DNA from: a bacterium
GTDB lineage: Bacteria; Planctomycetota; UBA11346
Length of the DNA stretch: 21,327 nucleotides
Reading direction: 5' to 3'
NCBI GenBank assembly: GCA_020049615.1
Contig: JAIFKN010000145.1
Location: 1-21,327, forward strand
The notes below the pieces were generated by a model. The model was not told the origin of the DNA, ran no database searches, and saw nothing but the letters and a program-made list of their open reading frames with translations. This document shows, piece by piece, positions 7,612 through 15,673 of the stretch. Every line of letters starts with the position of its first letter. The stretch's first letter is position 1. The position numbers and the translations under genes are program-made.

Positions 7612-9036
7612 TCAGAGCGTCGCGTACTTCCTCGCCACGGCCTCCAACCGGCTGGCCTCGAAGGCCTCGGCTGCGGCCGTGGCATCCTCGGGATGCGCCT
7701 GGCACCACACCGCGTAGGCCGCCTTGGCCTGGCGCAGCAGGGTCAGGGCCTGGTGGTAGAGCCGGTTGCGCTCGTCGGTCGCTGGCAGGCCCATGGCCTG
7801 GTAGCAAGGCTTGGCGCCCTGCGCGCTCAGCTGGCGGGCCAGGGCGAGGTCCGGCGCGGCGGCGGGTGCCGGTGCAACCGGCTGCGCGGCCGGCGCTGGC
7901 GCGGCGACGGGCTCCGGCGGCGGCGCAGCGGCGAGCAGCTCGGCCGTCCGGCCCTGGTAGTAGAGCCGCGCCAGCTGCGCCTGGCGGGTGTCGGCGTAGC
8001 GGCGCTCGATCATCGCCATGAACCCGGCGGCCTGCTGCCGATTGCCCTGCTTGAGGTGACCGACCATGGCGCCGCAGAGCGCCTCGGCGTTGCCTTCGCG
8101 GACGGTGGCGGCCAGTTCCGGATCGAGATGGAAGGCGCGGTCGAGCAGCGGCGTCACCCGGACGTCCAGGCGGTTGCGGTAGGCGAACTTGCCGGCCTCG
8201 TACCAGGCGTTGGGGTCCGCGCGCAGCTCGGTATCGCCGTCGATGCGGGTGATCGCGCGGTCGAGCTGTTGCCCGAGCTGCACCGCCAGGGCCTGCTGGT
8301 CCACCCGCACCAGCCGGCCGGCCTCGGGGACGATCTCGGCCCGGGTGAAGGAGCCGCCTGACTTCACCAGGAAGCAGCCAGCCCTGCCCGCGCTGCGCAG
8401 GCGCTCGGTCCAGCCGAGCGGATCGTCGAGCACCGCGACCAGCGGCTCATCGAGCGCGACCAGCGGCAGCAGCCGGGTGGGGCTGCCATCCACCGCCAGC
8501 AGCGACGGATGCGTGTCCCAGTTGCGGCAGAGCTCGTCGCGGTCGTCCAGCTCGGCGAACAGCCGCTTGAGCGCCACTGCACCGCGGGCGAGGTCCGCCG
8601 CGCGCTGGGCGAGGGCCGTCGGACCGCGGATCCGTCCGGCCAGGCTGGCGGCGCGGTCCCACTCCATCGCCGCGTAGTGCTGCTCGGCCTCGGCGAGCAG
8701 CCCGGCCGCCGCCGCGTCGATCGGCGGCGGCTCGACGACCGGCGCCTGCACCGGTGCGGCCGGCTCCCGTCCAGACGCGGCGCGCAGCGCGACCGGGGCG
8801 TCGGCTGGCCGCTCCGGACGCGGCTGGCGCTCGGCCAGGTCGCCGCCGACGCTGCCGATCGCCATCGGCGGATCACCCAGCGGCGGCGGGACCGAGGGAC
8901 TGGACGACAGGCGCTGCGGCAGTGCGGGTGCGAGCAGCCAGACCGCCCCGGCGGCGAGGATCAGCCCGGCGAGCCCCAGCAGCGGCCAGGAGCAGCGCCG
9001 GCTGGCGGTCGGAGGGCAGGCGATGGCGTCGCTCAT
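7612..9036 (-). CDS. Membrane-anchored periplasmic protein of unknown function
   Basis: The 474-aa protein starts at ATG 9036, with GGAG 7 nt upstream. One hydrophobic helix at about residues 17-38 (WPLLGLAGLILAAGAVWLLA) follows a short cytoplasmic tail, which predicts a single-pass inner-membrane protein with the bulk outside. A Pro-rich stretch follows (about 45-105), then Ala/Leu/Glu-rich helices (AEQHYAAMEWDRAASLAGRI) that resemble tetratricopeptide-type helical repeats. A second Pro/Ala linker (about 365-395) leads to a final helical segment with two cysteines. I recognise no catalytic motif. A scaffold or envelope-assembly role is plausible but unproven. It converges with the exonuclease frame (4 bp) and lies 59 bp downstream of the SDR gene, so the two may be co-transcribed. 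Confidence 0.75.
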   Translation of the reverse strand: MSDAIACPPTASRRCSWPLLGLAGLILAAGAVWLLAPALPQRLSSSPSVPPPLGDPPMAIGSVGGDLAERQPRPERPADAPVALRAASGREPAAPVQAPVVEPPPIDAAAAGLLAEAEQHYAAMEWDRAASLAGRIRGPTALAQRAADLARGAVALKRLFAELDDRDELCRNWDTHPSLLAVDGSPTRLLPLVALDEPLVAVLDDPLGWTERLRSAGRAGCFLVKSGGSFTRAEIVPEAGRLVRVDQQALAVQLGQQLDRAITRIDGDTELRADPNAWYEAGKFAYRNRLDVRVTPLLDRAFHLDPELAATVREGNAEALCGAMVGHLKQGNRQQAAGFMAMIERRYADTRQAQLARLYYQGRTAELLAAAPPPEPVAAPAPAAQPVAPAPAAAPDLALARQLSAQGAKPCYQAMGLPATDERNRLYHQALTLLRQAKAAYAVWCQAHPEDATAAAEAFEASRLEAVARKYATL

Positions 9037-9095
9037 GCGTGGCTCCACAGGTTGCAGGGCCAACGCGGCGCCCGGCCGGAGGTTCATCCGGCCCG

Positions 9096-9803
9096 TCAGA
9101 CCGCGAACGGCTCGGCAGCGCGCCGGCGCAGGTGCAGCACATCGACGGCGCAGCGCGGCGAGAGCGCCAACAGGTAGCGCACCGCGGCGGCGACGTCTTC
9201 GACACCCATCGCGTCGTCCGGACCGAGGTCCGGTCGGCTGGCGCGCACCATGTCGGTGTCCACCGCGCCGGGGCAGATGCAGCTGACGCGCACGCCGTCG
9301 GGTTGCACCTCCTTGGCCAGCACGCGCAGCAGGCCGAGCATGGCGTGCTTGCTGGCGGCGTAGGCACCCTGGTTGCGGTAGCCGGTGACGGCCATCACCG
9401 AGGCGATGCCGATGATCGTCCCGCGTCGCGCCGGGCGCATCATCGCCAGCGCAGCCTGCGCGCACAGCAGCGTGCCGCGCACGTTGACCGCCAGCATGCG
9501 GTCGAGCTGGTCGGACGGGAAGTCCGCCAGCGGGCCGAAGGCGCCGACGCCGGCCGAGCAGACCAGCGCGTCGAGCCCGCCGGCCTCGGCGGTGATGCGC
9601 GCCGCCGCCGCCCGCACCGCTGCGGCGTCGGTGACGTCGGCCGGCAGGCTGTGCGCCGCCGGCCCGAGCCGTTGCGCGGTCGCGGCGCAGGCTTCGGCGT
9701 TGCGCGCGCTCAGCCACACCTGCCAGCCGTCGGCGACCAGCGCCGCGGCGACCCCTGCGCCGATGCCGCGCCCGCCCCCGGTGATCCACGCCGTCCGTGC
9801 CAT
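9096..9803 (-). CDS. Short-chain dehydrogenase/reductase (classical SDR)
   Basis: The 235-aa protein starts at ATG 9803, just after a GGGGGT ribosome-binding-like run. All classical SDR landmarks are present: TGGGRGIG (8-15) for dinucleotide binding, ADVTD (55-59), a SAGVG variant of the NNAG strand (83-87), NVRG (Asn107), catalytic Ser135, Tyr148 and Lys152 (YAASK), and CPGAVDTDM after the active site. Length is typical (about 250). Such enzymes interconvert alcohols and ketones with NAD(P)H in the cytoplasm; the substrate cannot be deduced. LSARN after the second strand carries Arg33, which leans towards NADPH use, an inference. It diverges from the DCC-family gene across 121 bp. Confidence 0.9.
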   Translation of the reverse strand: MARTAWITGGGRGIGAGVAAALVADGWQVWLSARNAEACAATAQRLGPAAHSLPADVTDAAAVRAAAARITAEAGGLDALVCSAGVGAFGPLADFPSDQLDRMLAVNVRGTLLCAQAALAMMRPARRGTIIGIASVMAVTGYRNQGAYAASKHAMLGLLRVLAKEVQPDGVRVSCICPGAVDTDMVRASRPDLGPDDAMGVEDVAAAVRYLLALSPRCAVDVLHLRRRAAEPFAV

Positions 9804-9924
9804 GCCGACCCCCTGCCGGATGATGCCGGCCCGGCCGGCGGGGCCAGTGCGGGCGGCGTCGATGCGTCTGACCCGCGGCCTTCCCGCCTGGCTCCGGCAT
9901 CTGCGCGGGGTAGCCTCGCTGCCG

Positions 9925-10353
9925 ATGCCCGAGGCTCCGCCGTCCGTAGCGTCCGCGCCGATCGGCTGGGTGCTGTTCGACGGCGCGTGCGGCATCTGCT
10001 CGCGCTGGGTGCCGTGGTGGTCGCCGACCTTCGCGCGCCTGGGCCTGGTGCCGGCGGCGCTGCAGGAGCCGTGGGTCGCCGCCCGCACCAGCCTGGCCCC
10101 CGAGGACCTGCTGCGCGATCTCAGCATCCTCCTCGCCGATGGGACGCTGGTGCGCGGCGCCGACGCCTACCGCTGGGTGCTGCGCCGGCGCTGGTGGGGC
10201 CAGCCGCTGTGGCTGCTGGCGGTGATGCCGCTGGGCCGCTGGCTCTTCGATCTCGGCTACCGCCTCATCGCCGACAACCGGCACCGCATCTCGGCGGTGT
10301 GCCGTCTGCCGCCTCGCACCACCGTGGACCACGGCGGTCACACGGGCGGTTGA
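9925..10353 (+). CDS. DCC-family thiol-disulfide oxidoreductase-like protein (DUF393)
   Basis: The 142-aa protein begins with the signature WVLFDGACGICSRWVPWW, whose CGIC (Cys22, Cys25) forms the CxxC pair that names the DCC family (usually D-x-x-C-x-x-C). ADAYRWVLRRRWWG and the hydrophobic RLIADNRHRIS tail also match the family, and length is right (about 130). I chose ATG 9925 because it sits 14 residues before the conserved core. An ATG at 9862 would add 21 poorly conserved residues. These small proteins are predicted to be redox-active, but their physiological role is largely unknown. It is divergent from the SDR gene, with which it may be functionally unrelated. Confidence 0.8.
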   Translation: MPEAPPSVASAPIGWVLFDGACGICSRWVPWWSPTFARLGLVPAALQEPWVAARTSLAPEDLLRDLSILLADGTLVRGADAYRWVLRRRWWGQPLWLLAVMPLGRWLFDLGYRLIADNRHRISAVCRLPPRTTVDHGGHTGG

Positions 10354-10561
10354 GCCGGTCGCTCGGCCCGGCGCGGCCACCGTCCAGCCGGGGCATGTCG
10401 TCGACTTCACGGGCATCCCCGCCTGCGCGCCGTCGGTCATCGCGATGGCCGACCCGTGGCCGAGGACCTCGTGGAGCCCACCGGCGCTCCATCCGCCCTG
10501 CAGGGTTGGCATCCTCTGCTGATCGACAGTGTAATGCTCGCAACCACGGCTGTCCCGGGGA
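10354..10561 (-). other. Convergent intergenic stretch with a coding-like fragment on the minus strand
   Basis: This 208-bp gap lies between the convergent DCC and Gfo/Idh genes. On the minus strand, from about 10540 to 10360, one frame has strongly G/C third positions and protein-like composition (for example HEVLGHGSAIAMTDGAQAGM). It has no convincing start and no stop before the DCC gene. It may be the remnant of a gene cut by rearrangement. I recognise no family, and I see no clear rho-independent terminator. Confidence 0.25.
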
Positions 10562-11710
10562 TCAGGCCCAGCAGGGTCGAGGTGCGGCTGTCTGCGACCA
10601 GCGGGCCTGGAACCAGTGATCCAGCCCCCGCGGCACCGGCACGGTGCTGTCACGGCAGGGCAGCTCATCGCAGGCCACCGGTGGGATGACCGTCACCGGC
10701 AGGCCGCGCAGGTGCTCGCAGACCGCCAGATGTGGCCGCGCTGCGGCCAGCGGGCAGTCGAGTGCGGAGCAGGTGCGCGCCTGGTCGGCAAAACGCCACA
10801 GCTTGTCGTGCGGGGCGGCTTCGGGATCACCGTAGATCAGGCGCTGACCATCGCTGGTGGTGACGACGAAGCCCTCGCCCTGACCGTCGGACCACTCGTA
10901 GGCGATGCGCCCGCCATCGGTTTCAATGCAGAAACGCGGACCGTTCGCCTCCGCGCAGCAATGGGCAGCCAAGACCGAGACCGGCACCCCCGCTACCTCC
11001 AGGTCCAGGGCGGCAGCGTCGAAGGTCTCGATGGTATGCGCCCGGTACAGCTCGGCCTGGATGCGGCTGGGCGTGGCCGCCGCATCGGCAGCCGGTCCCA
11101 GCAGGAAGAGCGCATGATGCAGGAAATGGGCGGTGGCGTTCATCAGCACCTCGTCGAAGACGGGGCGTCCGGCAGCATCATGGCGGCGCCCGGCCCAACC
11201 GGCTCGCAGGTAGTAGCTGCGTGGCCGCGGCCACAGGGTCAGCGCCCGCAGTCCGGTCACCCGGCCGAAGCGGCCGGCGAGCAGGTCGGCCTTCAGGCGC
11301 CGGGTGGGCTCGGCCCACGACCACTGGAAGCCGACGCCGCAGGGCCTGCCGCTGTCGGCCGCGGCAGCGATCATGCGGTCGAGATCGGTCAGGGTCGCCG
11401 CCGCCGGCTTCTCGACCAGCACCGCCAAGCCCCTGCGCAGCAGGGTGCAGGTCTGATCGGCATGAAAGGGGATCGGCGAGGCGATCACCGCCAGTTCGGC
11501 AGCCGGCAGGTCGGCAAACGTCGTGCAATCGGCCAAGCAGGGCACCCCGGCAGCGGCCAGGCGGGCCGCCGAGTCCGGCGCCAGGTCGGGGCGCGGATCG
11601 CAGGCCGCGACCAGCCGCACCCCGTGGGCCGGCCCGTGGTCGAGCAGATGCTGCAGGAGCCCGCCGCCAAAGCCGCCGATGCCGACAAGGATCGCTCGCA
11701 GGACGCTCAT
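10562..11710 (-). CDS. Gfo/Idh/MocA-family oxidoreductase (second of a pair)
   Basis: The 382-aa protein starts at ATG 11710, overlapping the stop of the preceding Gfo/Idh gene (ATGA). The N-terminal Rossmann domain shows AILVGIGGFGGGLL (glycine-rich loop, 6-19), then ACDPR, and VLVEKPAAAT with the hallmark EKP at 100-102, whose Lys is catalytic in the family. The C-terminal alpha/beta domain has the active-site-like segment FDEVLMNATAHFLHHALFLLG (Asn191, His195, His198/199). Length is normal. Members oxidise or reduce sugar and cyclitol hydroxyls with NAD(P). The protein is the last gene of the DUF1961/FG-GAP operon and has no export signal. Together with its partner it could provide the oxidation and re-reduction steps of a keto-sugar pathway. 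Confidence 0.88.
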   Translation of the reverse strand: MSVLRAILVGIGGFGGGLLQHLLDHGPAHGVRLVAACDPRPDLAPDSAARLAAAGVPCLADCTTFADLPAAELAVIASPIPFHADQTCTLLRRGLAVLVEKPAAATLTDLDRMIAAAADSGRPCGVGFQWSWAEPTRRLKADLLAGRFGRVTGLRALTLWPRPRSYYLRAGWAGRRHDAAGRPVFDEVLMNATAHFLHHALFLLGPAADAAATPSRIQAELYRAHTIETFDAAALDLEVAGVPVSVLAAHCCAEANGPRFCIETDGGRIAYEWSDGQGEGFVVTTSDGQRLIYGDPEAAPHDKLWRFADQARTCSALDCPLAAARPHLAVCEHLRGLPVTVIPPVACDELPCRDSTVPVPRGLDHWFQARWSQTAAPRPCWA

Positions 11711-12699
11711 CCGGGGATCTCCATGGGTTTGCCACCGGCATCGGCGCTGTCGCGCCCGGCCAAGGCCAATCGTGCCAGCCGCAGGGAGGTGGCGGTGTCG
11801 AGCGGCAGGAAGCCGCCCGAGGCCATGGCCTGGATGGCTTCATGCAGCAGATCACCGGCAGGCGGCAGGTCGAGAGGTCGGCTGTGGCCGCTGGCATCCG
11901 TCAGGATGACCCCGCCAGGTCCGGCGTCGATCTGCCCCTGCTCACCGACGATGCGCAAGTGGTCGTCATCGTGCCTCGGGCAGGCGTCGGGCCGCCACAA
12001 GTCGCAAGTGGACTGGAACAGGGCGCCGCCTCGGCAGCGGCCGCTGAGCACGGCACAGCGTTCCGGCCCAGGTGGGCCCTCCGCCGGCGGGTGATCGACC
12101 AGAGCCTGGATCTGCCGCAGACGCAGCCCGCCGGCCCATTCGGCCAGATCCAGGGCATGGCTGCCGACCCAGGGGATGAGGCCGGTCGATTGACGGCGGT
12201 CGGCGAACCAGGCCGGTCGCTGGCGCAGGCGGTACGACTTGCGGACCGTCACCAGGCGCACCCGGCCCATGCCACCACCCTGCACGCAGGCCCGGGCCGC
12301 CTGCACCCAGGGCAGGTCGCGCATCGCCATCATGGCGCACAGGCGACCCTGATGCCGCTCGCAGGCCGCTGTCAGGTCCGCCAAGCCTGCGACCTCTGCC
12401 GCCACCGGTTTCTCGCACAGCACTGGCAGGCCGTGCGCGATCGCGGCAGCGGCGATGCCGGCATGCCGATGCAGGGGCCCGAAGACCAGCACCCCCTGGA
12501 GATCCGGCGTCGCCAGGGCCTCCTCCCAGCCGGACGTCACCCGCTCTGGCGGCTGCGGCAGGGCTGCCAGCAGATCGTCCATGTCGTCCTCGACTCCGCC
12601 GGGGCTGACGGCGGCGATCCGCACCGACGGCAGCCGCTGGGCGAGCATCACGGCCGACCACGCGTGACCGCGCCGGCCAATGAGGGCAAGGCGGACCAT
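11707..12699 (-). CDS. Gfo/Idh/MocA-family oxidoreductase (first of a pair)
   Basis: The start was placed at ATG 12699 because the upstream FG-GAP gene ends at 12701, leaving one base between stop and start, and because the Rossmann strand MVRLALIG begins there. The product is 330 aa. The nucleotide-binding loop is atypical (GRRGHAWS, 8-15, instead of GxGxxG), but EKP is present at 96-98 and WVGSHALDLAEW supplies the family's active-site His181 and Asp184. At 330 aa it is near the lower end of the family. The unusual loop may mean altered cofactor preference or tight cofactor binding. It overlaps the second Gfo/Idh gene by ATGA, which points to equimolar production of the two enzymes. Confidence 0.85.
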   Translation of the reverse strand: MVRLALIGRRGHAWSAVMLAQRLPSVRIAAVSPGGVEDDMDDLLAALPQPPERVTSGWEEALATPDLQGVLVFGPLHRHAGIAAAAIAHGLPVLCEKPVAAEVAGLADLTAACERHQGRLCAMMAMRDLPWVQAARACVQGGGMGRVRLVTVRKSYRLRQRPAWFADRRQSTGLIPWVGSHALDLAEWAGGLRLRQIQALVDHPPAEGPPGPERCAVLSGRCRGGALFQSTCDLWRPDACPRHDDDHLRIVGEQGQIDAGPGGVILTDASGHSRPLDLPPAGDLLHEAIQAMASGGFLPLDTATSLRLARLALAGRDSADAGGKPMEIPG

Positions 12700-12700
12700 G

Positions 12701-14857
12701 TCAGTCAAAGCTTGCCAGTTCGTCACAGGTCGTCGTCTCGCCGATGGTCACCCAGCGCGGCAGCGACAACAACCCCTTGCGGATCGGCTGATAGCAGCGT
12801 TCGCCGGCCGAAGGCCGCCTGGATGGCGAGAGGATGCGGATGCGATTGTTGCAGCGCAGCAGCAGGTCGTCGGTGCCCTGGCCGAAGATCGGACCGCGGA
12901 TGACATTGATACGGTCGTAGCGCTGGGCGAAGGGATCAGCGACGGGCATATGGGGTTCGAGGTCGATCAGGCGGCAGCCGAGGAGATCGTAGATGCCGCG
13001 GTAGCCCTGGCCGTCGCAGACAAGCAGGTGCTCGTGGCCGGCGCCGGTCCAGTTCAGGCCGACGGTATGCTGGCAGGTGAAGCCAGGCTGGAAACGCCCC
13101 AGGCGCCGTCCCTGGCCATCGTAGATGCCGGTGCAGCCATAGCTGCCCCAGCGGTTGCTGCTGAGCACCTGCATCCCGTCGCTGCCCGGCAGCACGCGGG
13201 CGGCGTGGATGGTCTGGACATGGCCCTGCGGGTGGGCGTGCAGCAGGGCCCCGGTGAGCGCGTCGATGACCAGATGCCCGGCCGAACTGCTGGCCATATG
13301 GATGGAGGCCGGGGAACCGGCACCATCAAAGAAGCCGGTGACCGTGGCGTCGATGTGATGGCCGTTGGGGCAGCCCAGGCGGCGGAGGGTCTCCTCCTGC
13401 TGCCAGCGCACGCTGCCGTCGGGGCCGAGCAGCGACAGGCCGGCGATGATCTCGTCGCGGCCGTCGCCATCGACATCGCAGACCGACAGGTGGTGGCCAT
13501 GGCCCTGACCCCCGAGGGTGTGGCGATACCAGCGGATGTTCAGGGCGAAATCCACCGCCCACAGGTGGCGGTCATTGCAGCCGCAGGTCAGGAAGAACGT
13601 GTCCAGGACGCCGTCGCCATCGAGGTCGGCCAGGAACGAGGGGCCGTTGCCGGGATTGACCTTCCGGCCATCGGGCGCCACAGGCAGGTCCACCTCTGCC
13701 AGGATGCGGCCGGTGGCCGCCTCGACGCGCTGCAGGCGCTCGCCGATGAGAATGATCGAACCGGCCTGGGGGCAGGCGGCGGGCAGCACATGGACCTTGG
13801 CCGCCTTGGGGAAGCTGCCGGTCCAACGGGTGCTCCCCTGCAGGTCGATGCAGGCGTGGGTGTCGCCATCGGCGCGATCGCGGATCTTGACCTTCACCCC
13901 GACGTTGGCGGTGGCGGCTGCACGCTCGGCATTGCTGAAGCTGTCGTGCAGACGCAGCAGCAGGTGGGGCTCGGCGCCTGGGCCCTGGGGTATCAGGCTC
14001 ATCGAGGCGTGATGCCGGGGCGTGCTCGACAAGGGGCCGAGGTGGTCCAGGTCGAGATCGCGGACCACAACCGGCGTCGGCAGTTCATCCGGCGCTGCGA
14101 CCTGCTGGCTGCGTGGCACGGCGGCGACCGGCAGCGGCAGGGCCCGGATCTCGCAGTCCTCGGCAAATGCGGTGCAGGTGGCACGCAGGCCGGCATAGCC
14201 GCCTTCGGGAAAGACGTAATCGCTGGCGCTGAACAGGAAGTGGTCGTCGATCCAGGCCCGGAAGGTTGAGCCCTGACAGGTCAGGGTCAGGCGGTACGAG
14301 GTCCAGACGTCGAGGTGGACCTGGGCGCTGGCGACCTCGATCCACTGCCGGTCATCGCGACGGTACAGCACCACCCGGCCTGGGAACTCGAGGGTCAGGA
14401 AGTAGTAGCGGCGCAGATCCTGCATCCGCACCACCAGGCCGGCCCAGGGCCGCTGCAGGTCGACATTGTCGGCGCCCAGGCCGGTGGCGACCTCCTCCAG
14501 GGCCAGCGTGGCGCTGATCGCCAGATCAGCCGGCAGGCGCTGGCGGACAAGAAAGGCGTGGTCGTACCAGAGGTTCCAGCTCTTGTCCCAGACCACCTTG
14601 GGCGTGCGGCTCTCAAAATTGAAGTGCAGGCAGCGACGACCGCGGAACTTGGTATCGCACCACAGCTGGCTGACCTGATGGTGCCAGACCAGCGGTGCAT
14701 CCCAATCAACGAAGACCCGGTCGTTGTCGGGGCAGTCGACGGTACGGTCGAAGATCGGTCCATCAGCACCGGCAGCCACCGGCAACGCGGCCAGCAACGG
14801 GGCAGCGGAAAGGTCAGGAAGGGCGTGGTGATCGACGGTGGCGTAATGATGGTTCAT
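12701..14857 (-). CDS. Jelly-roll plus FG-GAP/beta-propeller protein, cytoplasmic
   Basis: The 718-aa protein starts at ATG 14857, 11 nt after the DUF1961 gene, with a GGA-containing spacer. Residues about 60-240 resemble a concanavalin-like jelly roll: RRYYFLTLEFPGRVVLY, SYRLTLTCQGSTFRAWIDD and GGYAGLRATCTAFAEDCEIR, the strand order seen in DUF1080-type and LamG-like domains. Residues about 350-710 form a propeller with two calcium-loop-type repeats, DLDGDGVLD (411-419) and DVDGDGRDE (461-469). These resemble FG-GAP proteins and the propeller of family 11 rhamnogalacturonan lyases. No signal peptide is present, which is unusual because FG-GAP proteins are normally exported. A role as a lyase or carbohydrate-binding partner of the neighbouring oxidoreductases is inferred, and I cannot name catalytic residues. 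Confidence 0.75.
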   Translation of the reverse strand: MNHHYATVDHHALPDLSAAPLLAALPVAAGADGPIFDRTVDCPDNDRVFVDWDAPLVWHHQVSQLWCDTKFRGRRCLHFNFESRTPKVVWDKSWNLWYDHAFLVRQRLPADLAISATLALEEVATGLGADNVDLQRPWAGLVVRMQDLRRYYFLTLEFPGRVVLYRRDDRQWIEVASAQVHLDVWTSYRLTLTCQGSTFRAWIDDHFLFSASDYVFPEGGYAGLRATCTAFAEDCEIRALPLPVAAVPRSQQVAAPDELPTPVVVRDLDLDHLGPLSSTPRHHASMSLIPQGPGAEPHLLLRLHDSFSNAERAAATANVGVKVKIRDRADGDTHACIDLQGSTRWTGSFPKAAKVHVLPAACPQAGSIILIGERLQRVEAATGRILAEVDLPVAPDGRKVNPGNGPSFLADLDGDGVLDTFFLTCGCNDRHLWAVDFALNIRWYRHTLGGQGHGHHLSVCDVDGDGRDEIIAGLSLLGPDGSVRWQQEETLRRLGCPNGHHIDATVTGFFDGAGSPASIHMASSSAGHLVIDALTGALLHAHPQGHVQTIHAARVLPGSDGMQVLSSNRWGSYGCTGIYDGQGRRLGRFQPGFTCQHTVGLNWTGAGHEHLLVCDGQGYRGIYDLLGCRLIDLEPHMPVADPFAQRYDRINVIRGPIFGQGTDDLLLRCNNRIRILSPSRRPSAGERCYQPIRKGLLSLPRWVTIGETTTCDELASFD

Positions 14858-14868
14858 GGGAGTGTCCG

Positions 14869-15585
14869 TCAGGCGTTCAGGGATCGGATGGTGAGGTCGC
14901 TCCAGCGGGCCTGCAGGGGCGCCATCTGGCGCAGGCCGATGTGGCCGCCGCGGAGGGTCGGGCCGCCGACGCTGCCATCGTCGAACCACTGCAGGATGGG
15001 CAGGCCCTCGATGGCGAAGCGCACCCAGCCGCGGAAACAGGTCAGTTCGATGTGGTAGGCCCGGTCGCAGTCGACGACCGGGGGGATGGGGTCGGCGCCC
15101 TGCGCCACCAGATGAAAGCCTTTGCTCTTTCGCAGATTGCAGGTGTGGAAGGCGCGCTCGCCGGGATTCTTGCGGCGGAAGAACGACAGGTGGTAGGCCT
15201 CGATGTCGCCATCGTGGTACTGCCGGTAGACGCCGCTGCGCGGACTGAGGGTCGGGTCGAAGAGATCGCGTCCGTCCCGGCCGCTGGCGGCGAAGAACAG
15301 CATGGCCAGACCCGGTTCGCGCAGGGGGCGGAACCGGCAGCTCAGCTGGAAGTCGGCTGGCATGATCTGCTGGCACCAGAGCAGGAAGTTGGCGGCCTGT
15401 CCGGCGGCCGGGTCCATGCCGTTGGTCAACAGCAGGCCATCGTCATCGCAGGCGATCTTGGGCTGGCCCTCGCGGATGAAGCCGGCCACGTCGGCTTCGC
15501 TGGTCAGCGGGTTGTGGTAGAATACCGGGCCGGGGGTGCAGGCCGGCATGCCGGGCATGACGGAAGCGGACTGGTCGACGTTCAT
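14869..15585 (-). CDS. DUF1961-family protein (concanavalin-like fold expected)
   Basis: The 238-aa protein starts at ATG 15585. The frame stays open to an earlier ATG at 15675, but that would remove the divergent promoter and overlap the AraC start, so I reject it. Distinctive segments are FRPLREPGLAMLFFAASGRDG (85-105), DLFDP (107-111), GVYRQYHDGDIEAYHLSFFRR (118-138), ERAFHTCNLRKSKGFHLVAQG (143-163) and the terminal jelly-roll strands GGHIGLRQM...WSDLTIRSL. I associate these with DUF1961, a family found near polysaccharide-degradation genes. No signal peptide is visible. The conserved His, Tyr, Arg and Lys residues in the middle block could form an active site, but this is not shown. It is the first gene of a four-gene operon controlled from the 88-bp divergent region. 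Confidence 0.75.
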   Translation of the reverse strand: MNVDQSASVMPGMPACTPGPVFYHNPLTSEADVAGFIREGQPKIACDDDGLLLTNGMDPAAGQAANFLLWCQQIMPADFQLSCRFRPLREPGLAMLFFAASGRDGRDLFDPTLSPRSGVYRQYHDGDIEAYHLSFFRRKNPGERAFHTCNLRKSKGFHLVAQGADPIPPVVDCDRAYHIELTCFRGWVRFAIEGLPILQWFDDGSVGGPTLRGGHIGLRQMAPLQARWSDLTIRSLNA

Positions 15586-15638
15586 GCCTGCACCATGCCA
15601 CAGGGATCCCGCGGTGTCTTCCCAGGTCGGCCTTGGGT

Positions 15639-15672
15639 ATTCCTGAATTTCCCGATCATGGTATATAGGAAT
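15639..15672. promoter_or_regulatory. Divergent AT-rich promoter/operator with inverted repeat
   Basis: The 88-bp gap between the DUF1961 operon and the AraC gene contains an AT-rich core. An inverted repeat ATTCCT (15639-15644) / AGGAAT (15667-15672) flanks it. TATATA (15662-15667) can act as a -10 box on both strands. On the plus strand it ends 6 nt before the AraC ATG, so that transcript may be leaderless. On the minus strand a GTGACC-like -35 lies 18 bp upstream of it, giving a leader of about 70 nt for DUF1961. The AraC protein is the obvious candidate to bind here. Confidence 0.4.
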
Positions 15673-15673
15673 C

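Noticed and set aside
9825..9839. GCCGGCCCGGCCGGC inverted repeat between divergent SDR and DCC genes
   Set aside because: Such GC palindromes occur readily by chance at ~70% GC, and nothing else marks it as an operator or terminator.
7612..10668. Single minus-strand open frame of 1018 codons spanning three genes
   Set aside because: Only the 474-codon part from ATG 9036 has a membrane anchor and protein-like composition. The rest lies over the SDR gene (another frame) and the DCC gene (opposite strand).
12699..12726. Earlier ATG (12726) for the first Gfo/Idh gene
   Set aside because: It would overlap the end of the upstream gene by 26 nt and add nine residues before the Rossmann strand. 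ATG 12699, one base after the upstream stop, fits the operon style.
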